10,618 bases of DNA from a candidate division WOR-1 bacterium RIFOXYB2_FULL_48_7 (GCA_001771615.1 MEUF01000039.1:1-10618); one strand, 5' to 3'. Counted from the stretch's first letter, positions 1 to 7,135 are shown. Made by a program: numbers and translations. The notes: generated by a model from the sequence alone, not told the origin.

Positions 1-420
1 AAAATATATTTACCTTCTGGCCGGACGGCACTCCTGACCGACACGGTCGGTTTTATCCAAAAACTCCCTCACACGCTGGTGACAGCTTTTCAAGCCACCC
101 TGGAAGAGATAAAAGATGCCAACCTCTTGCTGCACGTGGTTGATGCCGCCAACCCTGATTTTGAAAAACAGATTGCGGCAGTTTACGGAGTTTTGGAGGA
201 GTTAGACTGCATTACCAAGCCGATAATCACCATCTTTAACAAGAATGATAAGCGGGAGAAAAAATTGGCTAATCAGGTGCTGCACAAATATCGGCCGGCA
301 GTAGTCATCTCGGCGGCCAACCGCTCTGGCCTGGATAAACTGGTCGCTACAATTGACGACCGACTGCCTGGGCCACAGAACGCAGCTGGGGCATCAACTG
401 GGCAAAAGTCTCCGGCTTGA
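1..420 (+). CDS. hflX: HflX GTPase, C-terminal part (5' end outside window)
   Basis: The frame is open from base 1 and ends at TGA 418-420, giving 139 residues. HflX is a translational GTPase that binds the 50S subunit and splits or rescues stalled ribosomes in the cytoplasm. Seen: the G3 region DTVGFIQKLPH (about residues 14-24) followed by AFQATLEE, a combination typical of HflX; the G4 motif NKND (80-83); and the G5-like ISAANRSG (about 103-110). The N-terminal HflX domain and the P-loop lie outside the window. A GTG at base 79 is an internal codon, not the start, because conserved HflX sequence continues upstream of it. The last 15 or so residues (after DDRLPG) are low-complexity, and the reading frame overlaps the convergent aroF by 74 nt. 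Family assignment is confident; whether the tail matters is unknown. Confidence 0.93.
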   Translation, partial: KIYLPSGRTALLTDTVGFIQKLPHTLVTAFQATLEEIKDANLLLHVVDAANPDFEKQIAAVYGVLEELDCITKPIITIFNKNDKREKKLANQVLHKYRPAVVISAANRSGLDKLVATIDDRLPGPQNAAGASTGQKSPA

Positions 421-1366
421 GAGATTGCGGCCCGTCTGACATGGCCTCATCCGGATGCATATGCACTTCAATAATTAATCCGTCAGCTCCGGCAGCAATG
501 GCTGCTTTCGCCATGGCGGGCACCAGGTCCCACTTGCCGGTCCCATGGCTGGGGTCGACAATTACCGGCAGGTGAGTTAATTTTTTCATGACCGCTACTG
601 CTGCCAAATCTAAAGTATTGCGAGTGTACGTCTCCAAGGTCCTTATCCCCCGTTCACACAGCATGACATTGCGATTGCCTTCCGAGAGGATGTACTCGGC
701 TGACATCAATAACTCTTCGATAGTCGAACCAGGGCCCCTTTTTAACAAGACCGGCTTACCCGCTTTGCCGACCTCCTTGAGCAAACTGAAATTAGCCATA
801 TTCCTTGCCCCAACCTGAATAATATCCGCATACTTGGCAATAAGCTCGACATCACGAGTATCAAGAGCTTCTGTCACAACCGGCAAGCCGGTTTTTTCCC
901 GCGCTGTCTTAAGGATTTTCAAACCTTCTTCGCCAAGGCCTTGAAAACTATAGGGAGAAGTTCGGGGCTTAAAGGCCCCACCCCGCAAAACTTTTGCGCC
1001 GGACTTTTTTATCTCCGCCGCTACTTCTAATAAACCGGCCTGGTTTTCCACAGAACAGGGACCAGCCATAATGACAATCGGCGACCCGGCCCCAACAGAG
1101 AGCTGATCATTGATTTTAACAACCGTGTCATGAGGCTGGAACTCACGGCTGACTAATTTGTAAGGTTTTCTGATCGGGACAATTTCTGAAACACCGGGCA
1201 GCATTTGCAATGTTTCCAATTGGATGGTGCTTTTATCACCGATCGCCCCGATAACCGTGCGTTCTGCCCCTTTGGAAAGATGAACACCAAAACCGATCTT
1301 TTTCAATTTATCAGTTATTTGGTTGATCTGTGCCTCGGTGGCATCGGGCTTCATGATGATGATCAC
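347..1366 (-). CDS. aroF: 3-deoxy-7-phosphoheptulonate (DAHP) synthase, Thermotoga type
   Basis: A 339-residue cytoplasmic enzyme condensing phosphoenolpyruvate and erythrose 4-phosphate, the first step of the shikimate pathway. Residues 1 to about 70 form the ferredoxin-like regulatory domain found in the T. maritima enzyme, where it mediates tyrosine/phenylalanine inhibition. The rest is the TIM barrel. Seen: AGPCSVE (101-107), RGGAFKPRTSPYSFQGLG (128-144), VGARNM (185-190), LLKRG (207-211), CERGIRT (237-243) and DPSHGTG (271-277). The likely metal ligands are C104, H274, E300 and D311, matching the known T. maritima set with a constant offset. The start is GTG at 1364-1366, backed by AAGGAGGT (1377-1384) 10 nt upstream; the ATG four codons later is too far from that site. 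It is the last gene of the operon, 8 nt after aroH, whose stop codon touches its ribosome-binding site. Feedback inhibition is inferred from the domain only. Confidence 0.97.
   Translation of the reverse strand: MIIIMKPDATEAQINQITDKLKKIGFGVHLSKGAERTVIGAIGDKSTIQLETLQMLPGVSEIVPIRKPYKLVSREFQPHDTVVKINDQLSVGAGSPIVIMAGPCSVENQAGLLEVAAEIKKSGAKVLRGGAFKPRTSPYSFQGLGEEGLKILKTAREKTGLPVVTEALDTRDVELIAKYADIIQVGARNMANFSLLKEVGKAGKPVLLKRGPGSTIEELLMSAEYILSEGNRNVMLCERGIRTLETYTRNTLDLAAVAVMKKLTHLPVIVDPSHGTGKWDLVPAMAKAAIAAGADGLIIEVHMHPDEAMSDGPQSLKPETFAQLMPQLRSVAQAVGRQL
878..897 (+). terminator. Possible intrinsic terminator for hflX read-through, inside antisense of aroF
   Basis: On the plus strand, AACCGG (878-883), loop CAAG, then CCGGTT (888-893) leads into a run of six T residues (892-897). 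This has the form of a rho-independent terminator acting on plus-strand transcripts coming from hflX. Read on the minus strand it has no following T-run, so it should not stop the aroF transcript. It lies inside conserved aroF coding sequence (TGLPVVTEA), so it could be a by-product of codon content. Confidence 0.35.
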
Positions 1367-1374
1367 TGGTCAGC

Positions 1375-1725
1375 TTACCTCCTTAAATTTTTGGCCCCAT
1401 GCAAATAAACATGGTTCATCTGGTTTTGTTGTTTTTCGGTATTAACTTGCATCAGCACCCGGATACAATTTTGCAAACTGCCGGACACATTGATTTCCCT
1501 CAAGCAGAGCAAGGGGGTTTCCACCCAACCAATTTCCCGGGCGGCAACCGCCGGGAACTCGGCAGTCAAGTCTTCGGTGGCGGAAAAAAAGACCGAGGCA
1601 ACATCATCGATGTTAACCTGGTTTTGCTCCAGCATTTCGACCAGCAATTCCTTGGTGGCCAAAAGGATCGCCTCGCGAGAATTTTCTTTGACTGTGGTTG
1701 CTCCACGAATACCTCTCATTGCCAT
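1375..1725 (-). CDS. aroH: Monofunctional chorismate mutase, AroH type
   Basis: A 116-residue cytoplasmic enzyme converting chorismate to prephenate on the way to phenylalanine and tyrosine. It matches the small trimeric AroH family (B. subtilis type) in length and motifs: RGIRGATTV at residues 4-12, SATEDL about 48-53, FPA 57-59, CLREINVSG 74-82, CIRV 87-90 and HVYL 105-108. Counterparts of the B. subtilis active-site residues Arg7, Cys75, Glu78, Arg90 and Tyr108 are R7, C74, E77, R89 and Y107, so the enzyme looks intact. The gene starts at ATG 1725, 9 nt after the birA stop, with no clear Shine-Dalgarno; the ATG two codons in is an alternative start. Translation probably depends on the upstream gene. 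Lying directly before aroF, it gives the operon the entry and branch-point enzymes of aromatic amino-acid synthesis. Confidence 0.95.
   Translation of the reverse strand: MAMRGIRGATTVKENSREAILLATKELLVEMLEQNQVNIDDVASVFFSATEDLTAEFPAVAAREIGWVETPLLCLREINVSGSLQNCIRVLMQVNTEKQQNQMNHVYLHGAKNLRR
1377..1384 (-). promoter_or_regulatory. Shine-Dalgarno deciding the GTG start of aroF
   Basis: AAGGAGGT on the minus strand is a full-length anti-16S match, 10 nt before GTG 1364-1366. Its downstream edge overlaps the aroH stop TAA (1375-1377), so ribosomes finishing aroH release on top of it. It decides in favour of GTG over the ATG four codons downstream. It is the strongest such site among the last genes of the operon. 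Confidence 0.8.
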
Positions 1726-1734
1726 AAGAAAATG

Positions 1735-2283
1735 CTAGCAAACTTTGGCCAGATAAGCAAGGTACCCGATTTCAAGTTCAGCCAGTATTTTCTTTAAAAT
1801 AGCGTGCAGACGAAAAGTTTTCCCTGCCTCCTGGCTCAAGCTGGTGGTTTGCCCTTTGAGAGCCTGGGGATAATTATTTATCTTGGCATTAACATTAATC
1901 CCTAGGCCGACAATAATTTCTCCGCTGGCCAGGCGTTCAGTTAAGATCCCGCCCAACTTCTTGCCGCGGATCATCAGATCATTGGGCCATTTTATTTCTA
2001 CCGGTAAAGCGGTCTGCTGGACAATCGCCCGGCTGGCGGCTTGCGCAGCCATAAGTGTCATGCCACCCAAGTCTCTGGGGTTTTTAAAAGGTTTGACCAC
2101 AATCGAACAATAAATATTACCCCGCGGAGAAAACCACTGGTTTTGCCGCTGCCCGCGGCCGGCGAATTGTTCGGCTGCCACCACCACTAAACCCTCACCG
2201 GCTCCCTCGGCTATTAGCTGGCGGGCAAGCAGATTTGTAGAATCAACTTTTTGGCGCCGTATTATTCTTTTGCCGATAATCAT
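1735..2283 (-). CDS. birA: Biotin--[acetyl-CoA-carboxylase] ligase, catalytic domain only
   Basis: This protein activates biotin to biotinyl-AMP and transfers it to the lysine of biotin carboxyl carrier domains in the cytoplasm. The 182-residue product shows DSTN (14-17), the nucleotide/biotin loop GRGQRQNQWFSPRGN (42-56), KWPNDL (98-103), KKLGGILTE (108-116) and GLGINVN (126-132), all hallmarks of the BPL/LplA catalytic fold. It lacks the N-terminal winged helix of E. coli BirA, so it should not be a biotin-operon repressor. It also ends soon after the catalytic domain, without room for the usual C-terminal SH3-like domain, making it shorter than typical class I ligases. The start ATG lies 6 nt after the stop of the upstream porin gene, with no obvious ribosome-binding site, suggesting translational coupling. 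The target carboxylase is not in the window. Confidence 0.93.
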   Translation of the reverse strand: MIIGKRIIRRQKVDSTNLLARQLIAEGAGEGLVVVAAEQFAGRGQRQNQWFSPRGNIYCSIVVKPFKNPRDLGGMTLMAAQAASRAIVQQTALPVEIKWPNDLMIRGKKLGGILTERLASGEIIVGLGINVNAKINNYPQALKGQTTSLSQEAGKTFRLHAILKKILAELEIGYLAYLAKVC

Positions 2284-2289
2284 CAGCAG

Positions 2290-3711
2290 TTAAAACCGGT
2301 AAAGCAGCCCAACAGAAGCTAAATCGGAGGTATCTCCAGTCCCTTTGTCCTGGTTGACCCGATAAGCGGCGTCAAGATTGACATGGGGAGCTAAATTGTA
2401 GACCAGCCCGCCTTGGACGGTCAGCCGGGCTTTTTCACCCTCATATTTTAAATTGCTGCCCAAGCGCAGGTCTCCCTTACCAATTAGTTGGGTTTTATCT
2501 GCCACTTGTTGGACCAATTGCCCGCCCAAATTAACAGTCCCGTTTTCTAGCGGACGGTTAAATTGATCATACCCGGCGTAGTAAAAAGGCATGCCGGAAA
2601 ATGTTTGAGTAATATAATTGGCCCCTATTTTGGCCAAATTAATTGTCAGCACCGTCCCGGTATCCCAGGGATCTTTCAAGGCCAAGCCTCCGGCTACCAT
2701 CATTTTGTCTGTTGTTCGGCCTAAACCGACGCTCCCGGTCGCTTCCGCCTTGTCACCCAGGCCGGCCAGCAAATCAACTTTGGCTTTAAGATTCCTGTCG
2801 GTTGACGAAAGCAACCCATGTGAGAAATAATCACCCGTCAGATCAACTCGAAAATTGTTAACAAACAAAAAACGCTTGAATGTATAACTCATTGTCCCGG
2901 ACAGTTGGCTGGTATTAATCTTGCCGGATGTTTCTAATGTCGTCCCCTGCAGGGAGTAATAACCGCCGGAAAAACGTCCCCCCAACATATCAGTTGTTGC
3001 CTGGATACCGGTTGTCGGACGGACATATGTATAACCCACTTCGCTCGGCAGAAAACCGGTCGGATCGGCTAAATGTTGTTGTGGCCCAGGGCCGTAAGTT
3101 AATTTTAATTGCCAGGGCAAGACAGTCACATTGGATTCAACCGCCAGCAGATCAGTCGTCAGGCCACCCCGATTGGTCGCAGCGCCGGTCCCATCATCAA
3201 AATAGCCATAATCCATGGTATCAAAATTAATTTTTAAACCAGCATCATCGGATAACTTTTTTTCGGCGTTAACAATTAAGCGGAAATCAGCCACCCCGCC
3301 GAATTCTCCCCCCTGGCGGGCAAAAACATTGCCCAATTTCCAGTAGCCCTGGTACTCACCGGTAACAACCAGCCCATCGGCCGGAGTCTTTTTCAATTCG
3401 ACTACTTGATTGCGCAAGTCACTGATATCGGCTTTCAGGTTGTCTGTGCCAATTGATTTGGCCAGCTTCGAAAGGAAAATGGCAATCTCGTAACGGTTGA
3501 TCGGTTTATTCCCCCGATACGTCCCGTCGGGAAATCCCTTGGTAACGCCAAGATTGACCAGATCATAAACCGCGGCGGCTGCCCAATGATCGTCTGGAAC
3601 ATCCTTTAATTTGTACTTAGAAATTTTCTGTGCTTCGGTCGTGGCCAGCTGCGCCATGGCCAAGCCAGCTAAACCGATAACAATCAATAATGCTGTCAAC
3701 AGTCTTTTCAT
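2290..3711 (-). CDS. SLH-domain outer-membrane porin (second of a tandem pair)
   Basis: A 473-residue predicted exported protein. Residues 1-20 are a signal peptide (basic MKR, hydrophobic core, cleavage likely after AMA). Residues about 36-84 are one SLH domain, with LKDVPDDHWAAAAVYDL, GFPDGTYRGNK and INRYEIAIFLSKL. A short heptad-like stretch follows (about 89-108), then about 360 residues of alternating hydrophobic/polar beta-strand sequence rich in Gly, Asn, Thr and aromatics, ending in LLYRF with the C-terminal aromatic typical of outer-membrane barrels. In known relatives (Thermotoga, Negativicutes, Deinococcus, Cyanobacteria) the SLH domain binds peptidoglycan-linked polymer and the barrel sits in the outer membrane. 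Start ATG 3711 has a weak site (AAAGAGAT) very close to it. The gene follows its paralogue after 35 nt. Substrate specificity cannot be read from sequence. Confidence 0.85.
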   Translation of the reverse strand: MKRLLTALLIVIGLAGLAMAQLATTEAQKISKYKLKDVPDDHWAAAAVYDLVNLGVTKGFPDGTYRGNKPINRYEIAIFLSKLAKSIGTDNLKADISDLRNQVVELKKTPADGLVVTGEYQGYWKLGNVFARQGGEFGGVADFRLIVNAEKKLSDDAGLKINFDTMDYGYFDDGTGAATNRGGLTTDLLAVESNVTVLPWQLKLTYGPGPQQHLADPTGFLPSEVGYTYVRPTTGIQATTDMLGGRFSGGYYSLQGTTLETSGKINTSQLSGTMSYTFKRFLFVNNFRVDLTGDYFSHGLLSSTDRNLKAKVDLLAGLGDKAEATGSVGLGRTTDKMMVAGGLALKDPWDTGTVLTINLAKIGANYITQTFSGMPFYYAGYDQFNRPLENGTVNLGGQLVQQVADKTQLIGKGDLRLGSNLKYEGEKARLTVQGGLVYNLAPHVNLDAAYRVNQDKGTGDTSDLASVGLLYRF

Positions 3712-3746
3712 ATCTCTTTAAAATTGTAACAACCTGGGCGGGATTG

Positions 3747-5012
3747 TCAATAACTGGCATTAAAGGCCAAGCCGACGGCCTGGCTGGGGGTAGTGGCTTG
3801 ATATGATTGGTAAACCAGCTCTAAAGAATTATATTTCCCAAGCTGATAGCCAAGCTTCATTTCTAGGGTTGTCACAGGGCCAGGAGAGGTATAATCCCCT
3901 TTTGCGGCCAGGTACCAGGGGGCGTTGACCGGCTGGTAGGCCTGTAAGCCGAACGAGGTCGAACCATCATTTATGTTCCGATTAAAAAGGTCATAAATCC
4001 CATATGAATATTGTTCGCGATATTGGCTGCCAATCTTTTGCACTAAAAATCGCCAGTTACGGCCGATTTCCAGATTTCCCATCACATACAAGCCATGAGG
4101 ATAGTTTGTCCCTTTGGCAATACCAAATAATCCATTGATTTTTATTTCAGCCTGGGAAAATTCTCCGCCCAGATCAAGCCGCCAATCGCTGGCCTGTGAC
4201 CGGCTGGTAAAACACCTTGGGTTGACCAGGAATTTCCCCCCTCCGACACTTGCTAACATTTTAGGAGAATATTCCATGACAGCCAGCTCCCCCGAAGCAT
4301 AAGTTGAGCGGGCCAGAACACCAAGAGAAAGTTCTGCCTGAGCCAGGTTGCCGGATAAATAAAAAGCGCGGCGTGGTTTGATAAACCGAATATTATTATC
4401 AAAAGGGAACAACCCATCGTCGAGGTGGATAACATCCCCCGGCCCGGCCGTGACCCGTAAATTAAGCCCGGCTAACCGGGTTTTACCTTCAAAGGCCAGC
4501 ATTTCACGGACCAGATCGCGGCTGGCTCCGCCATATCCGGCATCCAAAGTATCAAAATAAATCGTTAATTGGGTGTCATCCGCCAAACGGCGCACCAACT
4601 GCGACTGCCAACGATAATCAGCTTTGCCGCCATGGCTTGTTGAAGTTTGCCCGTAGCGCCAACGGCCCTGCAGTGAACCGGATATTTGGGTTGCCTGCCT
4701 GGCCTGTTGGTGTGTGTATTGGGCCAGGTCAATCTCTGAACGCAGCTCGGCAACTAATTTTTCATTGCTGGCCCTGGCGACTGTCTTGCTTGTAGCCAGT
4801 TTGGAGATAAAGGCGGCAATTTCATAACGGTTCATGGTCTTGTTGCCGCGATAAGTCCCGTCGGGGAAGCCACTGGTCACCCCCTGTTGGATCAGGTCAT
4901 AGACCGCTTCATAGGCATAATGCCCTTCCGGGACATCACGGAGGTAAATTTCTTCAGCCAAAAGCGGGCTGATGAGGCAAAGCAGGAAGCTAAAGGTAAC
5001 GAGATATTTCAC
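3747..5012 (-). CDS. SLH-domain outer-membrane porin (first of a tandem pair)
   Basis: A 421-residue paralogue of the next gene. The chosen start is GTG at 5010-5012, which gives a compact signal peptide, MKYLVTFSFLLCLISPLLA (1-19), and sits about 8 nt after a GGAA; a TTG two codons upstream (5018) is possible but less likely. An SLH domain (about 24-73) contains LRDVPEGHYAYEAVYDL, SGFPDGTYRGNK and MNRYEIAAFISKLA. A probable coiled coil (about 77-105, rich in Ala, Glu and Gln) precedes a beta-strand-rich region ending in AFNASY, with a terminal aromatic as in outer-membrane barrels. The gene overlaps the upstream glycosyltransferase by 23 nt. The inferred role is an outer-membrane channel and tether to peptidoglycan. 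One cysteine is in the signal sequence and one in the barrel region. The barrel prediction is by eye from strand alternation. Confidence 0.83.
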   Translation of the reverse strand: MKYLVTFSFLLCLISPLLAEEIYLRDVPEGHYAYEAVYDLIQQGVTSGFPDGTYRGNKTMNRYEIAAFISKLATSKTVARASNEKLVAELRSEIDLAQYTHQQARQATQISGSLQGRWRYGQTSTSHGGKADYRWQSQLVRRLADDTQLTIYFDTLDAGYGGASRDLVREMLAFEGKTRLAGLNLRVTAGPGDVIHLDDGLFPFDNNIRFIKPRRAFYLSGNLAQAELSLGVLARSTYASGELAVMEYSPKMLASVGGGKFLVNPRCFTSRSQASDWRLDLGGEFSQAEIKINGLFGIAKGTNYPHGLYVMGNLEIGRNWRFLVQKIGSQYREQYSYGIYDLFNRNINDGSTSFGLQAYQPVNAPWYLAAKGDYTSPGPVTTLEMKLGYQLGKYNSLELVYQSYQATTPSQAVGLAFNASY

Positions 5013-6108
5013 GCGCAATTTCCAGCGAAGCCTGGGGACGGCTGATTCGCCTGATGTTTTGCTTCATCTCTTCAAACTCGCCACTCTCCCTGATTTCTTT
5101 GATGATACTGACAACTTTTTTAGGCTCTTGGCTGACCCGGCCAACATTTTCCTGCAGGACAAATTTAACATTCCCCTCTTCCTGCCCCGGCAACCAGGAA
5201 GTGACAATAATCGGCAGGTTCATGGCCATCGCTTCGGCAATTGTCCCCGGCCCGGCCTTGGTAATTATCAGGTCGGATTCGGCCATCAGCTCATAGACCT
5301 GGTTGGTAAACCCGTAAACTTTCATGGGGAAGGAAAATTTCCCCTTTTCTTTTTGCAATTTTTGCTCCAATCTTTTATTGCGGCCGGCAATCACGATAAG
5401 CTGGCCGTCAAAGCCGGTCTTTTGAAATTCCTTGATTATCTCCGCCATCCCCCCCGCTCCTTCGCCACCGCCCATCAAAAGAATGGTGAACAATTTTGGG
5501 TTAAGTTTTCCCCGCTCTTTTGCCTTGGCCTTAGCTTTGTCTCCCAAAAAGAATTTGGGGTCGATCGGCATACCAATGACCTTGATCTTTTTTTCCGGCA
5601 TCCCGTATTCAACCGCCGCCGCTTTGGCCTCTTTGGTGGCCACAACGGCCAAATCAACTTTCGGGGTAACCCAAGCCCGGTGCAACGTTACCGGATCAGT
5701 AATCACCAGGACAAAGGGGATTTTAAGGTCCAATTCCTGCAAAGCAGTCGTCGTCAGATGGTTGACCAGAGGATGGACCGAAATGATCATGGCCGGCTTC
5801 TTCTCCAAAATCAGCCGTTTAAGCTCTTGTAATATAAAAGGACGGGAGATTGCTTCCAGCTGCTCTAATTTTTTTTCATCATCCAACCAATAATATAGCT
5901 GGCCCCAAAGCTTGGGGGAATATTTAATAACCGGGGAATAAAGCTTGGCAAAGATATTTAAAAACCCGGAACAGGCGGCAAAAACATCGATCATTTCCTG
6001 CTGGTATTTTTCCCGGCTTAAATGGTCAACCGCCCGCATCAGCGCCGTGGCAGCGGAACGATGCCCGCCGCCAGTGTCGGAAAAGAAGTAGAGTATTTTC
6101 TTTTTCAT
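4990..6108 (-). CDS. MGDG-synthase / processive diacylglycerol glycosyltransferase-like protein (GT28)
   Basis: A 372-residue glycosyltransferase of GT-B fold. The N-terminal half fits the MGDG-synthase domain family, with KILYFFSDTGGGHRSAA (residues 4-20) as the acceptor/lipid-side glycine loop. The C-terminal half has MGGGEGAGGM and KAGPGTIAEAMAMNLPIIVT followed by LPGQEEGN, the GT28 nucleotide-sugar and phosphate-binding signature shared with MurG, plant MGD and YpfP/UgtP. It probably adds galactose or glucose from a UDP-sugar to diacylglycerol at the inner face of the cytoplasmic membrane. No transmembrane segment is evident, so it is likely peripheral. The start ATG 6106-6108 overlaps the galE-like stop as ATGA. 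The frame stays open 20 codons further upstream inside galE, but that extension is not family-like. Coupling to an epimerase favours a galactolipid product, but donor choice is inference. Confidence 0.86.
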   Translation of the reverse strand: MKKKILYFFSDTGGGHRSAATALMRAVDHLSREKYQQEMIDVFAACSGFLNIFAKLYSPVIKYSPKLWGQLYYWLDDEKKLEQLEAISRPFILQELKRLILEKKPAMIISVHPLVNHLTTTALQELDLKIPFVLVITDPVTLHRAWVTPKVDLAVVATKEAKAAAVEYGMPEKKIKVIGMPIDPKFFLGDKAKAKAKERGKLNPKLFTILLMGGGEGAGGMAEIIKEFQKTGFDGQLIVIAGRNKRLEQKLQKEKGKFSFPMKVYGFTNQVYELMAESDLIITKAGPGTIAEAMAMNLPIIVTSWLPGQEEGNVKFVLQENVGRVSQEPKKVVSIIKEIRESGEFEEMKQNIRRISRPQASLEIAREISRYL

Positions 6109-7022
6109 CGGTTGTACCAGTCCAGCGTTTTTTGCAGGCCCGTTTTCACATCCGCTGTCGGCTCCCAACCAAGCAATTTTTCCGCTCTTTTAGCATTCAA
6201 AACACTGCGGAACAGCTCCCCCGCCCTGGCCGGGGCATAAACCGCGTCATCCTTAAACTTCAACAAAGATTTTAAATAGCCAAATAATTGGTTAACCGAT
6301 GTCCCGACTCCGGTGCCAATATTGAAAATCTGGTTTTCCCCTTTTTGTAGGGCCAGCAGGTTGGCGGAGGCGACGTCAGCCACAAAGACATAATCCCTTA
6401 ACTGTTCACCATCGCCGTAAATGGTCGGGACTTCTCCTTTGAGCATCTTGCCGCAAAATATCGCGATCACCCCAGCTTCTCCCAAGGGATCCTGGCGCGG
6501 GCCGAAAACATTACCATAGCGCAGGACTGTATATTTTAGGCCGTTATTGACATGGTAAGCATGCAGGTACATCTCAACAGAGCGCTTGGTAATGGCATAA
6601 GGGGAAATCGGTTCTTGCGGATGGTTTTCGTCCGCCCCATTTTTTTCCTTGACCTCTCCATAAATGGCTCCGCCGGTAGAAGAAAAAATCACCTTTTCCA
6701 CCCGCTGGGCAACTACCGCCTGGAGCAAATTGAGCGTGCCCAATTCATTGACATCGGCATTGTGGATCGGGTCACTGACCGATTTACGGACATCGATCTG
6801 CGCGGCCACATGATTGACTATTTGCGGCTGAAATTTGGCTATCAGTTCCTCTAATTTCGGGTCACGGATATCCAATTGGACAAATTCTGCTTTAGGGTGA
6901 AGATTGTCTTTCTTCCCGGTTGTCAGGTTATCAATAACCATCACCTGATGCCCATTGGCCAGATAAAGATCAACAATATTGGAACCGATAAAACCGGCCC
7001 CACCAGTGACTATTATTCGCAT
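6105..7022 (-). CDS. galE: NAD-dependent sugar-nucleotide epimerase, GalE-like
   Basis: A 305-residue extended short-chain dehydrogenase/reductase. Seen: the Rossmann motif GGAGFIGSN (7-15), the NAD ribose acid D31 in VIDNLTTGK, the SST segment (114-116) and the catalytic pair Y142/K146 in YAITK. Further family motifs are LRYGNVFGPRQ (167-177), IYGDGEQLRDYVFVADVA (201-218) and FNIGTG (233-238). It most resembles short GalE-type UDP-glucose/UDP-galactose 4-epimerases of bacteria and archaea; other UDP-hexose or uronate epimerases share this plan, so exact substrate is open. It is the first gene of the minus-strand operon, with a purine-rich leader (AGGGGG, 6 nt before the ATG at 7022) and a good promoter just upstream. 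Its stop overlaps the next gene's start as ATGA, which links sugar-nucleotide supply to the glycosyltransferase. Confidence 0.88.
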   Translation of the reverse strand: MRIIVTGGAGFIGSNIVDLYLANGHQVMVIDNLTTGKKDNLHPKAEFVQLDIRDPKLEELIAKFQPQIVNHVAAQIDVRKSVSDPIHNADVNELGTLNLLQAVVAQRVEKVIFSSTGGAIYGEVKEKNGADENHPQEPISPYAITKRSVEMYLHAYHVNNGLKYTVLRYGNVFGPRQDPLGEAGVIAIFCGKMLKGEVPTIYGDGEQLRDYVFVADVASANLLALQKGENQIFNIGTGVGTSVNQLFGYLKSLLKFKDDAVYAPARAGELFRSVLNAKRAEKLLGWEPTADVKTGLQKTLDWYNR

Positions 7023-7045
7023 GGCTCTCCCCCTTTTCCTCCTCG

Positions 7046-7074
7046 ATTATAACACAGGGTTCAGGCGCGATTAA
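7046..7074 (-). promoter_or_regulatory. Sigma-70-type extended -10 promoter for the galE-to-aroF operon
   Basis: On the minus strand the -10 is a perfect TATAAT (7051 down to 7046) preceded by TGT, which makes an extended -10 (TGnTATAAT). With a 17-nt spacer the -35 is TTAATC (7074-7069), a poor match to TTGACA, as expected when an extended -10 is present. Transcription would start near 7039 and leave a leader of only about 17 nt that contains the purine-rich ribosome-binding stretch before ATG 7022. Start position is inferred, not measured. Confidence 0.7.
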
Positions 7075-7108
7075 GTGAAATTTAGGGTCTATTTGCTGGA
7101 TAAATAGC

Positions 7109-7114
7109 TATAAA
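7109..7114 (+). promoter_or_regulatory. Possible -10 element for the plus-strand radical SAM gene group
   Basis: TATAAA lies 21 nt before the ATG at 7136 and is a 5-of-6 match to a -10 hexamer. No convincing -35 is found at 15-19 nt, and there is no TGn extension. It overlaps a small palindrome (ATAGCTAT, 7104-7111). The only other candidate in the AT-rich stretch is weaker, so this is a tentative call. Confidence 0.25.
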
Positions 7115-7135
7115 AGCCGACAACGAAAGAAAATT

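Noticed and set aside
1399..1797. 132-codon open frame on the plus strand
   Set aside because: Antisense to aroH and the birA 3' end, both with intact motifs; no family resemblance.
5013..5018. TTG at 5016-5018 as the start of the first SLH porin
   Set aside because: The GTG two codons later is a more common start, better spaced from the weak GGAA, and gives a normal signal peptide.
4972..5832. 286-codon open frame on the plus strand
   Set aside because: It is fully antisense to the clear GT28 glycosyltransferase and lacks any recognisable domain or ribosome-binding site; its composition is what a mirrored coding strand gives.
6109..6168. 20-codon upstream extension of the glycosyltransferase
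   Set aside because: The extension reads through galE in another frame, and the family N-terminus begins at the KKKILYFF start whose ATG overlaps the galE stop.
7104..7111. ATAGCTAT palindrome in the divergent intergenic region as an operator
   Set aside because: Eight bases of AT-rich palindrome are expected by chance and no second copy is present.
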